From the NCBI GenBank assembly GCA_902581795.1, contig CACHPL010000001.1:310001-374000 (forward strand): DNA of 64,000 nucleotides, read 5' to 3'. Shown piece by piece: positions 54,872-62,654 of the stretch. Origin of the DNA: an uncultured Pelagibacteraceae bacterium (GTDB taxonomy: Bacteria > Pseudomonadota > Alphaproteobacteria > Pelagibacterales > Pelagibacteraceae). The stretch's first letter is position 1. The number at the start of each line of letters is the position of its first letter. The notes beneath the pieces were generated by a model that saw nothing but the letters and a program-made list of their open reading frames with translations, did not search any database and had not been told where the DNA came from. Made by a program: the position numbers and the translations under genes.

Positions 54872-56081
54872 CCGTCGGATCAATTTAGATCTAAGGAGAA
54901 TCAAAAAAGTTTTAGAAAAGCTAAATAATCCACAAGAAAAGCTTGAAAATGTAATTAACGTAATTGGAAGCGACGGAAAAAATAGTGTTTTGACTTCTTT
55001 AAAGTATTTTCTTGAGGCAAACAAACAAAAAGTAAATACTTTTACAAGTCCACATTTATATGATGTTAGACAAAGATTTTGGTTGGGAAATAGATTTATT
55101 TCTCTCAAAGAAATCAAGAAATATAAAAAAGTCATAGAGCGAACAAAACAAAAGCTTACTTTGTTTGAACTACTTACCTGTATTTATATTTTAGCAGCTT
55201 CAAAAACTGATCCTAATTCTTATAATATTGTAGAAAGTGGACTTTTGTTTAAAAAAGACAGCACGAATCTTTGGTGTTATCCTTTAGCACAAGTGGTTAC
55301 AAACATTAACTATCAACATCAAGAATGGGTTAATCCAAAAACTATAGCTGAGATTTGCAAACAAAAAGTTGGCTCTTTAAGTAAAAATACTACTATTTAT
55401 ACTGGAAAGCAAAAACCAAAAACTTTAAAAATAATAAAAAAAATTTTACAGAAGAACCCGAGTCGTAAAAAATACTATGGTTCATGGAGTATTATAATTA
55501 AAAATAATAAAAAATTTTATAAAGATCAAAATAATTTAATCTTACTTAATTCTAAAAATATTTATTCTGATGGTTTGTGGGAAAATGTTGGTTTGGCTAT
55601 TAAAGTAGCTATTGATCTAGGAATAGATGTAAAAAAAATAAAGCAAACAATTAAAAAAATTAAATTTGAAGGCCGTTGTCAATTTGTAAGAGGCAAATTG
55701 ACAAAAAAACTCCATAAAACTGAAAAGTTATTAATTGATACTTGTCATAGTGACGAATCCACTAAAAATTTAGCGAGTTATTTAAGAAAATTTAAGTTAC
55801 CTGTCTATGGTATATGCGGAATTTTAAAAAATAAGAATCCCAATAAACTAATAAAAAATTTTAAAGGAATTTTTAAAAAATTGATTACTTTTAAAATCCC
55901 CGAGGAGTCTAATGCTTTAAGTTCATATGATTTAAAGAGAATAGCTGAAGGGGAAGGTTTTAAAACAGTTCAAGCTCAAAGTATCAAGGATGCACTAAAA
56001 ATAGTTTCATCTAAAGAAAAAAAAATTATAGTACTCTGGGGTAGTACATATGGAGCAGGACACGCTTTGAGTATTAACTAA
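54822..56081 (+). CDS. folC: Folylpolyglutamate synthase-like protein, altered motifs
   Basis: 419 residues, identified by order after accD and by family landmarks: an N-terminal RINLDLRRIKKVLEKL helix, the P-loop region, NTFTSPHLYDVRQRFW, and TLFELLTCIYILA. The P-loop GTNGKGS is GSDGKNS (49-55). EVGLGGRLDATN is ESGLLFKKDSTN, and the following IGxDHxxxLG is INYQHQEWV. The C-terminal DGAHNP is DTCHSD. The start lies inside accD; its N-terminal residues align with the family, which supports it. Function as FPGS/DHFS is likely but weakened. Confidence 0.8.
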   Translation: MLQPSKKLYQKLQKQYSRRINLDLRRIKKVLEKLNNPQEKLENVINVIGSDGKNSVLTSLKYFLEANKQKVNTFTSPHLYDVRQRFWLGNRFISLKEIKKYKKVIERTKQKLTLFELLTCIYILAASKTDPNSYNIVESGLLFKKDSTNLWCYPLAQVVTNINYQHQEWVNPKTIAEICKQKVGSLSKNTTIYTGKQKPKTLKIIKKILQKNPSRKKYYGSWSIIIKNNKKFYKDQNNLILLNSKNIYSDGLWENVGLAIKVAIDLGIDVKKIKQTIKKIKFEGRCQFVRGKLTKKLHKTEKLLIDTCHSDESTKNLASYLRKFKLPVYGICGILKNKNPNKLIKNFKGIFKKLITFKIPEESNALSSYDLKRIAEGEGFKTVQAQSIKDALKIVSSKEKKIIVLWGSTYGAGHALSIN

Positions 56082-56386
56082 GATTGAATCCACTTACGAA
56101 GATCTTCTTTGGTTGTCCAGCCAACCTTTTGGTCTACTACTTCCTTATTTTTGATTTTAAAAAAAACGGGCACAGATCTTATAAAAAGTTTTCCACCAAG
56201 ATTTGGTGATTTATCAATATCCATTTCGCCCAATACAAATTTATCTTTTAATTCTTCAGCTAGCTCAGTGAATGGCCCGCGGGAGGCAGTGCAAGGAGCG
56301 CACCAGGTAGCCCCGGCTTTCAAAATGAAAACTTTATCACATTCTTCAACTAGTTTTGGATAATTTTCTTCATTAATTTCGTGCAT
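56078..56386 (-). CDS. Thioredoxin-like protein
   Basis: 102 residues. The thioredoxin active site is AGATWCAPCTASRGPF with the redox pair CAPC near residues 29-32, and the cis-Pro loop is IRSVPVFFKI. The GWTTKEDLRKWI end is standard. WCAPC differs from the classical WCGPC. It is cytoplasmic (no signal). It converges with folC by four bases and follows the small membrane protein by 30 bases on the nuclease-operon strand. Confidence 0.9.
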   Translation of the reverse strand: MHEINEENYPKLVEECDKVFILKAGATWCAPCTASRGPFTELAEELKDKFVLGEMDIDKSPNLGGKLFIRSVPVFFKIKNKEVVDQKVGWTTKEDLRKWIQS

Positions 56387-56416
56387 AATTTATAAATAAA
56401 TTTTTTTTTGTAAATG

Positions 56417-56722
56417 TCAATCTAACAATTTAATCTTATTTTCAATTTTGTTAATTTCTTTTCTTAAATATTCAGCTTCTGCACAAATTTTTTCATATTG
56501 GTAATTCCATTTAAATCTCTGTATTAAATCGATAATGTTGATAGGAAGATTTATTAGGTAAATTAATAAAAATATCAAAGGTCGTTGTTTAAAGAATTCT
56601 ATTTCGGCCTTATTCTCTACTTCTAAATATTTCTTATACCTATAAGCTTTTAAAATCCAATCCATTTTATATTTTAAATTCTGTTTTAAAAAATCTGCTT
56701 GTCTATGTTCGCCCCACAACAT
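56417..56722 (-). CDS. Small membrane protein with C-terminal coiled coil
   Basis: 101 residues. One hydrophobic segment (about 49-66, PLIFLLIYLINLPINII) is preceded by charged helices and followed by a heptad-like helix (AEAEYLRKEINKIENKI). No family is recognised. Its ATG overlaps the exonuclease stop by one base (TAATG), so it is translated with it. A membrane anchor or effector for the nuclease genes is possible. Confidence 0.75.
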   Translation of the reverse strand: MLWGEHRQADFLKQNLKYKMDWILKAYRYKKYLEVENKAEIEFFKQRPLIFLLIYLINLPINIIDLIQRFKWNYQYEKICAEAEYLRKEINKIENKIKLLD

Positions 56723-58137
56723 TAAGCTGCCTCATATTTTTTTTGAATATCCATTACAAGATCATTATACTCTTCTAATAATTTTAGCTTTTCTGGCTCA
56801 TTTTCATATTTAGCTCTTGCATCATCAATTTGCTTCATAAAATCTCCGACTGTAGTCCAATTTTCGTTTTTATCAGACAAAATTCTCCTAGAAATATCTT
56901 CTTTAACCATTTTATAAATTGATTTTGAGCTTGATTGGAGTAAATCTTCCCTTTCTTCATAGCAAATGTGTGCAGCAAAATAATTATATTTGTCAGCATT
57001 AAATTTACCGATAAACTTTATTTTTTCTTCCCAACTTGCTTTATGAAATTCTTCCATAAGCTTTTCATCTTTTTTATCTGCAAATTTGCCATCATAAATA
57101 GTTTCCTCAGGCATTAAATTAGGTTTGTCTTGTTTAAGGTTTTGTTTTTCAAGAGCAGTTTCTTCAATTATATCTAAAATCCGATTTCTAAATTTTTCGT
57201 TTTTTTGCAAAGCATCGGCTCTAGATTTAAGTGTCTCAATACCAATTTTTTTATAAACTTCATTTTCTAAAGCATATTCTCCTTTAAGAAGAACTATACT
57301 TTTATTTGTACGTACAGTTCGCACAGGTTTTGGGGGCTTTGATAATATTTTTTTTAAATCTATATCATTTAAATCAAAAAAATCTTGCGGTGCGAGTGAA
57401 AGATCCCAGGCTAGGCCCCACCTGTATACTTTGTGAAATCCAATATGACTAACTGCATACGAACGCAACCTTCCATAAAACCACTCGTGACTACAGAACA
57501 CTTTTTCTGATTTAACGAAGTTTTCAGCACTTTCCCTGCTTAGAGTATTTAAATAGGAATTCCATAAATTTTTATTTTTTTGATAAACTAATTTGCCAAG
57601 GCTTTCACATGCTATAGTATCAGATTTAGCGCCGTGTGAGTCTTTTCTTGGAATTAAAGTATCTAATTTAAAAATAGGATTACCTTTTTCTGAAATTTGA
57701 GTTTTTATAATTTTATCATCAATTAGTTTGGCTGATCGAATTATATTTAAAACATCACCTTGTTTATTTCCATTTGTATTCGTTAAGTATGGTTTTTTAA
57801 GAGACTTAAATAGCCATTTGCGTATCACCTCAAAATCATAGTTGACTGCATTATGACCAAAATAGATAGCTTTGCCCCAAGATTTAAATTTGTTTTCTGC
57901 ATCAAGGATAAGCTGAAAGTTACTTGTATTTGTGTTTCTTAGTGTATCTGGACTTATCTTACAAACCTCCATCACTGCTGTAAGATTCGGAATTACTCCC
58001 TCTTTCAATTTTGAACGACCATGAAACTCATCTAAAGTATTGAATTCATCATCGACTAATTTAGCATAAATTTCCAAAACGCAGTCAAATGAGGTTGATG
58101 CCCCTGAAGCTTCTAGATCTAAAAAAACCATATTCAT
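56722..58137 (-). CDS. Exonuclease I (SbcB)-like DEDDh exonuclease
   Basis: 471 residues. The N-terminal exonuclease domain has motif I MVFLDLEASG (residues 3-12), motif II GHNAVNYDFEVIRKW (about 93-107) and motif III HGAKSDTIACESL with the His and Asp (about 168-180). The C-terminal half resembles ExoI in HICYEEREDLL and the ENEPEKLKLLEEYNDLV end. It would degrade single-stranded DNA 3' to 5'. It overlaps the DUF2130 gene by four bases and the small membrane protein by one. Confidence 0.88.
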   Translation of the reverse strand: MNMVFLDLEASGASTSFDCVLEIYAKLVDDEFNTLDEFHGRSKLKEGVIPNLTAVMEVCKISPDTLRNTNTSNFQLILDAENKFKSWGKAIYFGHNAVNYDFEVIRKWLFKSLKKPYLTNTNGNKQGDVLNIIRSAKLIDDKIIKTQISEKGNPIFKLDTLIPRKDSHGAKSDTIACESLGKLVYQKNKNLWNSYLNTLSRESAENFVKSEKVFCSHEWFYGRLRSYAVSHIGFHKVYRWGLAWDLSLAPQDFFDLNDIDLKKILSKPPKPVRTVRTNKSIVLLKGEYALENEVYKKIGIETLKSRADALQKNEKFRNRILDIIEETALEKQNLKQDKPNLMPEETIYDGKFADKKDEKLMEEFHKASWEEKIKFIGKFNADKYNYFAAHICYEEREDLLQSSSKSIYKMVKEDISRRILSDKNENWTTVGDFMKQIDDARAKYENEPEKLKLLEEYNDLVMDIQKKYEAA

Positions 58138-59249
58138 TTTTTATCCTTTTTTTTTAAACCATATTCAGCTGTCATTGCAAAAAACTCATCTAGATAACCA
58201 TCAAAGTTAAGATATTGCTTTTCTAAATCTCTAGTCAATTTTTTTTGTTTTCCAACTATATCTTCTAAACCAAACATATTGTTCTGGATTAACCCCATCA
58301 AATTTTGAAAGTCAGGTGAGCTAAAAAATTCGAGAGCAGATTTCTTGTTATCTTTACTCTCATTCTTATTCATAAGATCGTATTTTTCTAAAAACTTTCT
58401 TTGAAGTTCAGCTAACATTCTGAGTTTTTCAAAACTATAATTACAAATAAAAATATTTCCTTTTTGTAAAAAAGCTTTTTTTTGATTAAATTCTTTTGGA
58501 ACTGCAGTGGTGAATATAATTCCAACGTCTGCTTTTGTCTCTTTCATATCTTGTTGTAATTTATCTATCCAATTCTTTGAAAAGGATTTGGTTTTTTTGC
58601 TCTCATATAAAATTCTACCGATTTCTACTCCTCCATTTTTTACCTTTTGCAACCAATCAGCACCTGGCTCACCTTTTTCATATGCAGTAATTTCATCATC
58701 TTTATCTTCAAATACCTCTTTTAATAGTTTCCCTATTGTAATTTCTTGAGCAGAACCTTGATCGGCAGTCAGGCCTTGGTTTCCTCTTTCTTTGGCTTTT
58801 TCAATGTCTTTCTGCATTCTTTCTATTTTAAGTTTGAGGACATTTTTCTCTTGTTCAGACTGCTTTTTTTCCTGTTTTAACCTCTCATTATTTTTTGCTT
58901 TTGAAACAGCTTCTGCAGCTTCTATTGCAGCTTGAATATCTTTTTTCTTGTCTAACTCAAGTTGTTTTATCTTTAGATCTTTTTCTTTTTGGACTTTTAA
59001 AAAATCCTTTTTTGCTTCTTGTACTGCATTTTTCTTATTATCTTCTATTTCTTTCTTTTTTAAAATTTCAAGTTTTTGTCTTTCTTTGGTAATTTGATCC
59101 TGGGCTTTTTTATCTGCTTCTTTTATTCTTTTGTCTGCAAGATCTTTAAAATTTTTTTCTTTTTGAGCAGCGAGGGACTGAGCTCTTTTTTCAGCTACCT
59201 CGCCTAACTCAATTTCTTTTTTACAGTGTGGACACCTAAATTTTTCCAT
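58134..59249 (-). CDS. DUF2130 protein: zinc-knuckle, coiled coil and nuclease-like domain
   Basis: 371 residues. An N-terminal CPHCKKEIELG half-knuckle is followed by a long Lys/Glu/Gln-rich coiled coil (about 25-165). The C-terminal DUF2130 domain contains GEPGADWLQKV and GRILYESKKTKSFSKNW, which fits the D...ExK pattern of PD-(D/E)xK nucleases (Asp near 205, ESK near 222), then VGIIFTTAVP. The family has no established role. It is joined to the flanking genes by 1- and 4-base overlaps. Confidence 0.85.
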   Translation of the reverse strand: MEKFRCPHCKKEIELGEVAEKRAQSLAAQKEKNFKDLADKRIKEADKKAQDQITKERQKLEILKKKEIEDNKKNAVQEAKKDFLKVQKEKDLKIKQLELDKKKDIQAAIEAAEAVSKAKNNERLKQEKKQSEQEKNVLKLKIERMQKDIEKAKERGNQGLTADQGSAQEITIGKLLKEVFEDKDDEITAYEKGEPGADWLQKVKNGGVEIGRILYESKKTKSFSKNWIDKLQQDMKETKADVGIIFTTAVPKEFNQKKAFLQKGNIFICNYSFEKLRMLAELQRKFLEKYDLMNKNESKDNKKSALEFFSSPDFQNLMGLIQNNMFGLEDIVGKQKKLTRDLEKQYLNFDGYLDEFFAMTAEYGLKKKDKK

Positions 59250-59635
59250 TAATGAATAGTATCCGACTCCTGTTTAGCTAATGATAATTCTGGACAATTT
59301 TCTGCCAGAAAATCTGAGTGATTTTGTGTTACTTCCTTTGTGCTTCCTTTATCAAGATATTTAAATGCAGGATAAGAAAGTTTCATTATCACGGCCTGTT
59401 TTATGTAGAAAAGGAAGTTGTAATAAAACCTCTCAACATCAATTCCTACATTTGAAGCAAAATCATCAAGATTTTTACAAACTTCTTTTGCATAATCATT
59501 TACACGAGCAGTTTCCACTTCCTCTTTACTCATTGGAGTAACGTTTTTTATTTTCTCCAACTTGTTGGTTTTAAAAGGAATAACGTTGTTTTTAACGTTT
59601 TTAGATCCTTTATTACCTTTTTTTACTTTAGACAT
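59249..59635 (-). CDS. Uncharacterised protein, first gene of the nuclease operon
   Basis: 128 residues. A basic low-complexity N terminus (Lys/Asn-rich, about 1-35) is followed by a compact helical part with aromatic residues (VERFYYNFLFYIKQAVIM) and an acidic tail. No family recognised, no membrane segment. It starts 76 bases downstream of a good promoter and overlaps the DUF2130 gene by one base (TAATG), arguing that it is a real partner. Confidence 0.75.
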   Translation of the reverse strand: MSKVKKGNKGSKNVKNNVIPFKTNKLEKIKNVTPMSKEEVETARVNDYAKEVCKNLDDFASNVGIDVERFYYNFLFYIKQAVIMKLSYPAFKYLDKGSTKEVTQNHSDFLAENCPELSLAKQESDTIH

Positions 59636-59718
59636 AACTTACCTTTCTAAAGCATTACTGTTTTTATATTCGATTATTTAATTTTAAGCGTATATTACAA
59701 TAATAGCTTCAAAATACA

Positions 59719-59747
59719 TATATATACATTGTGTTTTAAAAAGTCAA
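59719..59747 (-). promoter_or_regulatory. Promoter of the nuclease operon
   Basis: On the reverse strand TTGACT (59747-59742) and TATATA (59724-59719) with a 17-base spacer, about 85 bases before the first start codon. It is one of the better sigma-70-type matches in the window. Confidence 0.65.
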
Positions 59748-59766
59748 GGGTTAAACATATTTTTTT

Positions 59767-60384
59767 ATGAGAATTTTAATATTTTTTTTTATATCGGTAT
59801 TATTGTTTAACAATCTAAGCGCGAAGGAATTCCGAATCGATTTTAGCGATAAAGGCATGAAGTTATTAAAAAAAAGAGGATTTGGAAAAAAAACTATTTA
59901 TACGAACGATCAAGATGACAAAGGTTGGTTTTTAAAAGCAGAAGCCGATGGTACCGCTACAGGGTTGGGGATGGAAATAGATAAAGAACTTCTTAGTGAA
60001 ATGCCTTTTTTAAATATTGCTTTTAAAATTGAAAAAGATTTTGACAGCATTGATCAAAAGACTAAAGACGGCCACGATTGGACTGCAAGAGTAATGGTCG
60101 GTCATGGGAAAAAAATTGGCGCAAAATTAGTAAGCTTGGCTCACTCTTCATTTTTAGAGGAGGGTTTTCAACAACAGAGTCCTTGGACAAAGGGAAGTAG
60201 AGATTATGTTATTTCAAATGATAAAAGTGGAGAATGGCATACAAGAAAGATAAATGTAAAGGAATTGCTTGAGAAAACTCATGGAATTTCTTTTACAAAC
60301 TTTATTGCTATATTTTCTGACTCGAATAACTCAAAACAAAAAATTATTGCATATTACCGAGATATCTATTTTAGTAGTTATTGA
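59767..60384 (+). CDS. Secreted DUF3047-like protein
   Basis: 205 residues. A signal peptide (hydrophobic 3-18, cleavage likely after LSA) leads to a beta-rich domain similar to DUF3047: GWFLKAEADGTATGL, FLNIAFKIEKDF, then DGHDWTARVMVG matching the family's DDxxARVYV. The family is periplasmic and of unknown function. It is coupled to the dioxygenase gene by a one-base overlap (TGATG). Confidence 0.8.
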   Translation: MRILIFFFISVLLFNNLSAKEFRIDFSDKGMKLLKKRGFGKKTIYTNDQDDKGWFLKAEADGTATGLGMEIDKELLSEMPFLNIAFKIEKDFDSIDQKTKDGHDWTARVMVGHGKKIGAKLVSLAHSSFLEEGFQQQSPWTKGSRDYVISNDKSGEWHTRKINVKELLEKTHGISFTNFIAIFSDSNNSKQKIIAYYRDIYFSSY

Positions 60385-61181
60385 TGAATATAAAAGTAGA
60401 GCCATTTAAAAATAACATTGGGGCTTCCATCTCCTACGATCTTAAATTAACAGAACCAAAAATTATTGATCAGATCAAAGAAACACTCAACAACTATGGT
60501 TTTGTTTGTTTCAGAGACCAAAATCTTGAACCAGGAGAATATTTACAATTTGCAGAACAATTAGGAAAAATTAAAGAGTACCCGATGTTAAAAGATCTAG
60601 AAAATTATAAAGGCATTACCGTTGTTGAGAGAAAAGAAGGTGATAAGGGAAAGTCTTATGGTGAAGGCTGGCACACAGATAGTAGTTATTTAAACAAAAC
60701 ACCGAAATATACTTGTCTTATGGGTAAAATAGTTAAAAAGGATCAGGGTCAAACACTTTTTGCCTCACAGTTAGCATCTTATGAAGCTTTAGATCAAGAA
60801 ACTAAAGATAAAATTCAAGATCTTGTAGGTATATTTAGTTCGGCAGGACCGATATCAGTGACAAGGCTTGAAAGAGAAGCTGAAAGAGGAACGGGAAAAT
60901 CAAAAGATTTTATCGCTGAACATTCAATTGTAAAAAAAGTCGGAAGTAGAAAAGCACTTTATTTAAGCCCGGGTCATACAATTGCCATAAAAAACTTAAG
61001 TGAGGAGAAATCCAAAGAACTTTTAAAATTTTTATTCAACCACCAAACGAAAAAGGAGTTTATAAATAGCTTTTTTTGGGAAAAAAATACCATAGTCATT
61101 TGGGATAACCATTCAGTCATTCATTCAGCAACACCGTTTCAAGGAAGAAGAATGATGCATAGAATTATTCTAGACGCATAA
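60384..61181 (+). CDS. TauD/TfdA-family 2-oxoglutarate dioxygenase
   Basis: 265 residues from ATG 60384. The iron ligands are HTD in GWHTDSSYLNKTP near residue 95 and the distal His in IWDNHSVIHSATPF near 246, with the 2-oxoglutarate Arg in RRMMHRI. GFVCFRDQNLEPGEYLQFAEQLG is typical of the N-terminal region. Substrates of the family include taurine and other sulfonates or aromatic acids; which one is used here is unknown. Confidence 0.9.
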   Translation: MNIKVEPFKNNIGASISYDLKLTEPKIIDQIKETLNNYGFVCFRDQNLEPGEYLQFAEQLGKIKEYPMLKDLENYKGITVVERKEGDKGKSYGEGWHTDSSYLNKTPKYTCLMGKIVKKDQGQTLFASQLASYEALDQETKDKIQDLVGIFSSAGPISVTRLEREAERGTGKSKDFIAEHSIVKKVGSRKALYLSPGHTIAIKNLSEEKSKELLKFLFNHQTKKEFINSFFWEKNTIVIWDNHSVIHSATPFQGRRMMHRIILDA

Positions 61182-61234
61182 AAAAAACAAAATTCAGCCC
61201 CTGTTAAAACAAAAACAACCAGTAAATTTTAATT

Positions 61235-61447
61235 ATGAAAAATACTTTAATTTTACTAATTTGTTCTCTATTTCTCTTCAATTGTAGCAATAGATATGTT
61301 TTTGGAACAAAATGTACCTCACCTGATAAATTAACAGGTGCCTACGAAAAATCATTTATTTGGTCCGTAAACAGAACTATGAGCGATGAGTCATTCGGAA
61401 AGAGAATTTCTAGGGAAAACTGTCCTAAATTAACGAAAAAATCTTAA
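61235..61447 (+). CDS. Small lipoprotein
   Basis: 70 residues. A hydrophobic signal (5-14) is followed by the lipobox LFNC-SN, so the mature protein is a lipid-anchored peptide of about 55 residues with two more Cys that may form a disulphide. No family recognised. It lies between the dioxygenase and the NAPE-PLD-like genes on the same strand. Confidence 0.7.
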   Translation: MKNTLILLICSLFLFNCSNRYVFGTKCTSPDKLTGAYEKSFIWSVNRTMSDESFGKRISRENCPKLTKKS

Positions 61448-61473
61448 TTTAAATAGACAGCCTAGAAAAAAAA

Positions 61474-61575
61474 ATGATTATAATTGGTCTTACCCTGCTT
61501 GGTATTGCCGCATTCTTTGTGTCTTTTTTAATCGTGAATTTCAAATCAAAACACGATAAAGAAGACACCGAATGA
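61474..61575 (+). CDS. 33-residue single-helix membrane peptide
   Basis: Short ORF beginning MIIIGLTLLGIAAFF and ending in a charged tail KSKHDKEDTE. It is one membrane helix with a positively and negatively charged cytoplasmic end. Its stop overlaps the start of the next gene (ATGA), which supports translation. It is below usual ORF-length limits and has no recognised family. Confidence 0.55.
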   Translation: MIIIGLTLLGIAAFFVSFLIVNFKSKHDKEDTE

Positions 61576-62654
61576 TAAAATATTTCCTATTTATACTTCT
61601 CTTTTTTTCTTTTAATAGTTTAAACGCAATGGATAAAAAACCATATCATCATATTTATAAAGACGGAAAATTATATGCTTTTAGGAACCTTGAGGGTGTC
61701 CCTAAAAGAGATCCTAATTTTAAATGGGATTGGAAAGTTTTTAGGGAGGAAAAAAAGAAACTTAAGATTGATTATCCACCTGAACATGTAATTGATAAAC
61801 AAATAGTTTTAAAAAATCTTGAAAAACACAAATCTGACTCATATGTGATGTGGCTTGATCACGCGAGCTTTATAATTAAGCTTGGAGACACTACAATTAT
61901 TACCGATCCTGTTTTTGAAAAAAATTATGGGCCTATGATATTTGGTCCCAAAAAATATATAGAGTCTCCTTTAACTCTTAAAGAGCTTCCTAAAATAGAT
62001 TTATTTTTACTGACACACAATCATTATGATCACATGAGTATTCGTACGATAAAAAATTTTCCTTATAAGAATGCTAGAGTTCTTGTACCTCTTAAGCTTG
62101 GTAAATATTTCACGAGAAATGGATATAAAAAAGATAATGTTAAAGAGATGGACTGGTTTGATAAAATTAAAATAAATGATGATATATCCGTAACGATGCT
62201 GAGCTCGAATCACTGGAGTAAACGTTGGATTTGGGGAGACGGGGATAACAACAGGAGTCTTTGGGGGAGTTTTTTAATCGAATACAAAGGAAAAAAAATC
62301 TTTTTTGCCTGCGATACTGGTCCCGCTCCTTTTTATAAAGAATTGGGAGAAAAATTTGGCCCCATCGACTTGAGTTTCGGAAACATTGGTGCTTATAATT
62401 TCTTTCCTATTGTTCCCTTCAAAGATAAATCTACAGCTCATACTAACCCTGAAGAGCTTTTGTCTCTAATGAAAGACTTGAAAGTAAAAAAAGTAGTGGG
62501 GATGCATTGGGGAACTTCAATCTTAAGTCTAGAACCAATTTGGGAACCTCCTGTTAGGTTTAAAGCAAATGCTGGAAAATTTGGATATAAAAAAGAAGAT
62601 GCTGTGATATTTAAAATTGGTGAGATTAAAAAGTTAGATGAACTTATTAACTAG
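61572..62654 (+). CDS. Metallo-beta-lactamase-fold hydrolase, NAPE-PLD-like
   Basis: 360 residues. A signal peptide (1-18, cleavage near LNA) predicts a periplasmic enzyme. Metal ligands are THNHYDH near residue 150 (HxHxDH), His of SSNHWSKRWIW near 214, Asp in FFACDTGPAPFY near 251 and His of GMHWGTS near 317. LWGSFLIEY and the NHWSxR pattern are characteristic of N-acyl-phosphatidylethanolamine phospholipase D-type bacterial enzymes. A phospholipid or N-acyl lipid substrate is likely but not proven. Confidence 0.88.
   Translation: MIKYFLFILLFFSFNSLNAMDKKPYHHIYKDGKLYAFRNLEGVPKRDPNFKWDWKVFREEKKKLKIDYPPEHVIDKQIVLKNLEKHKSDSYVMWLDHASFIIKLGDTTIITDPVFEKNYGPMIFGPKKYIESPLTLKELPKIDLFLLTHNHYDHMSIRTIKNFPYKNARVLVPLKLGKYFTRNGYKKDNVKEMDWFDKIKINDDISVTMLSSNHWSKRWIWGDGDNNRSLWGSFLIEYKGKKIFFACDTGPAPFYKELGEKFGPIDLSFGNIGAYNFFPIVPFKDKSTAHTNPEELLSLMKDLKVKKVVGMHWGTSILSLEPIWEPPVRFKANAGKFGYKKEDAVIFKIGEIKKLDELIN

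Noticed and set aside
62007-62213. Reverse ORF inside the NAPE-PLD-like gene
   Set aside because: Shadow frame of a clear metallo-hydrolase with full motifs.
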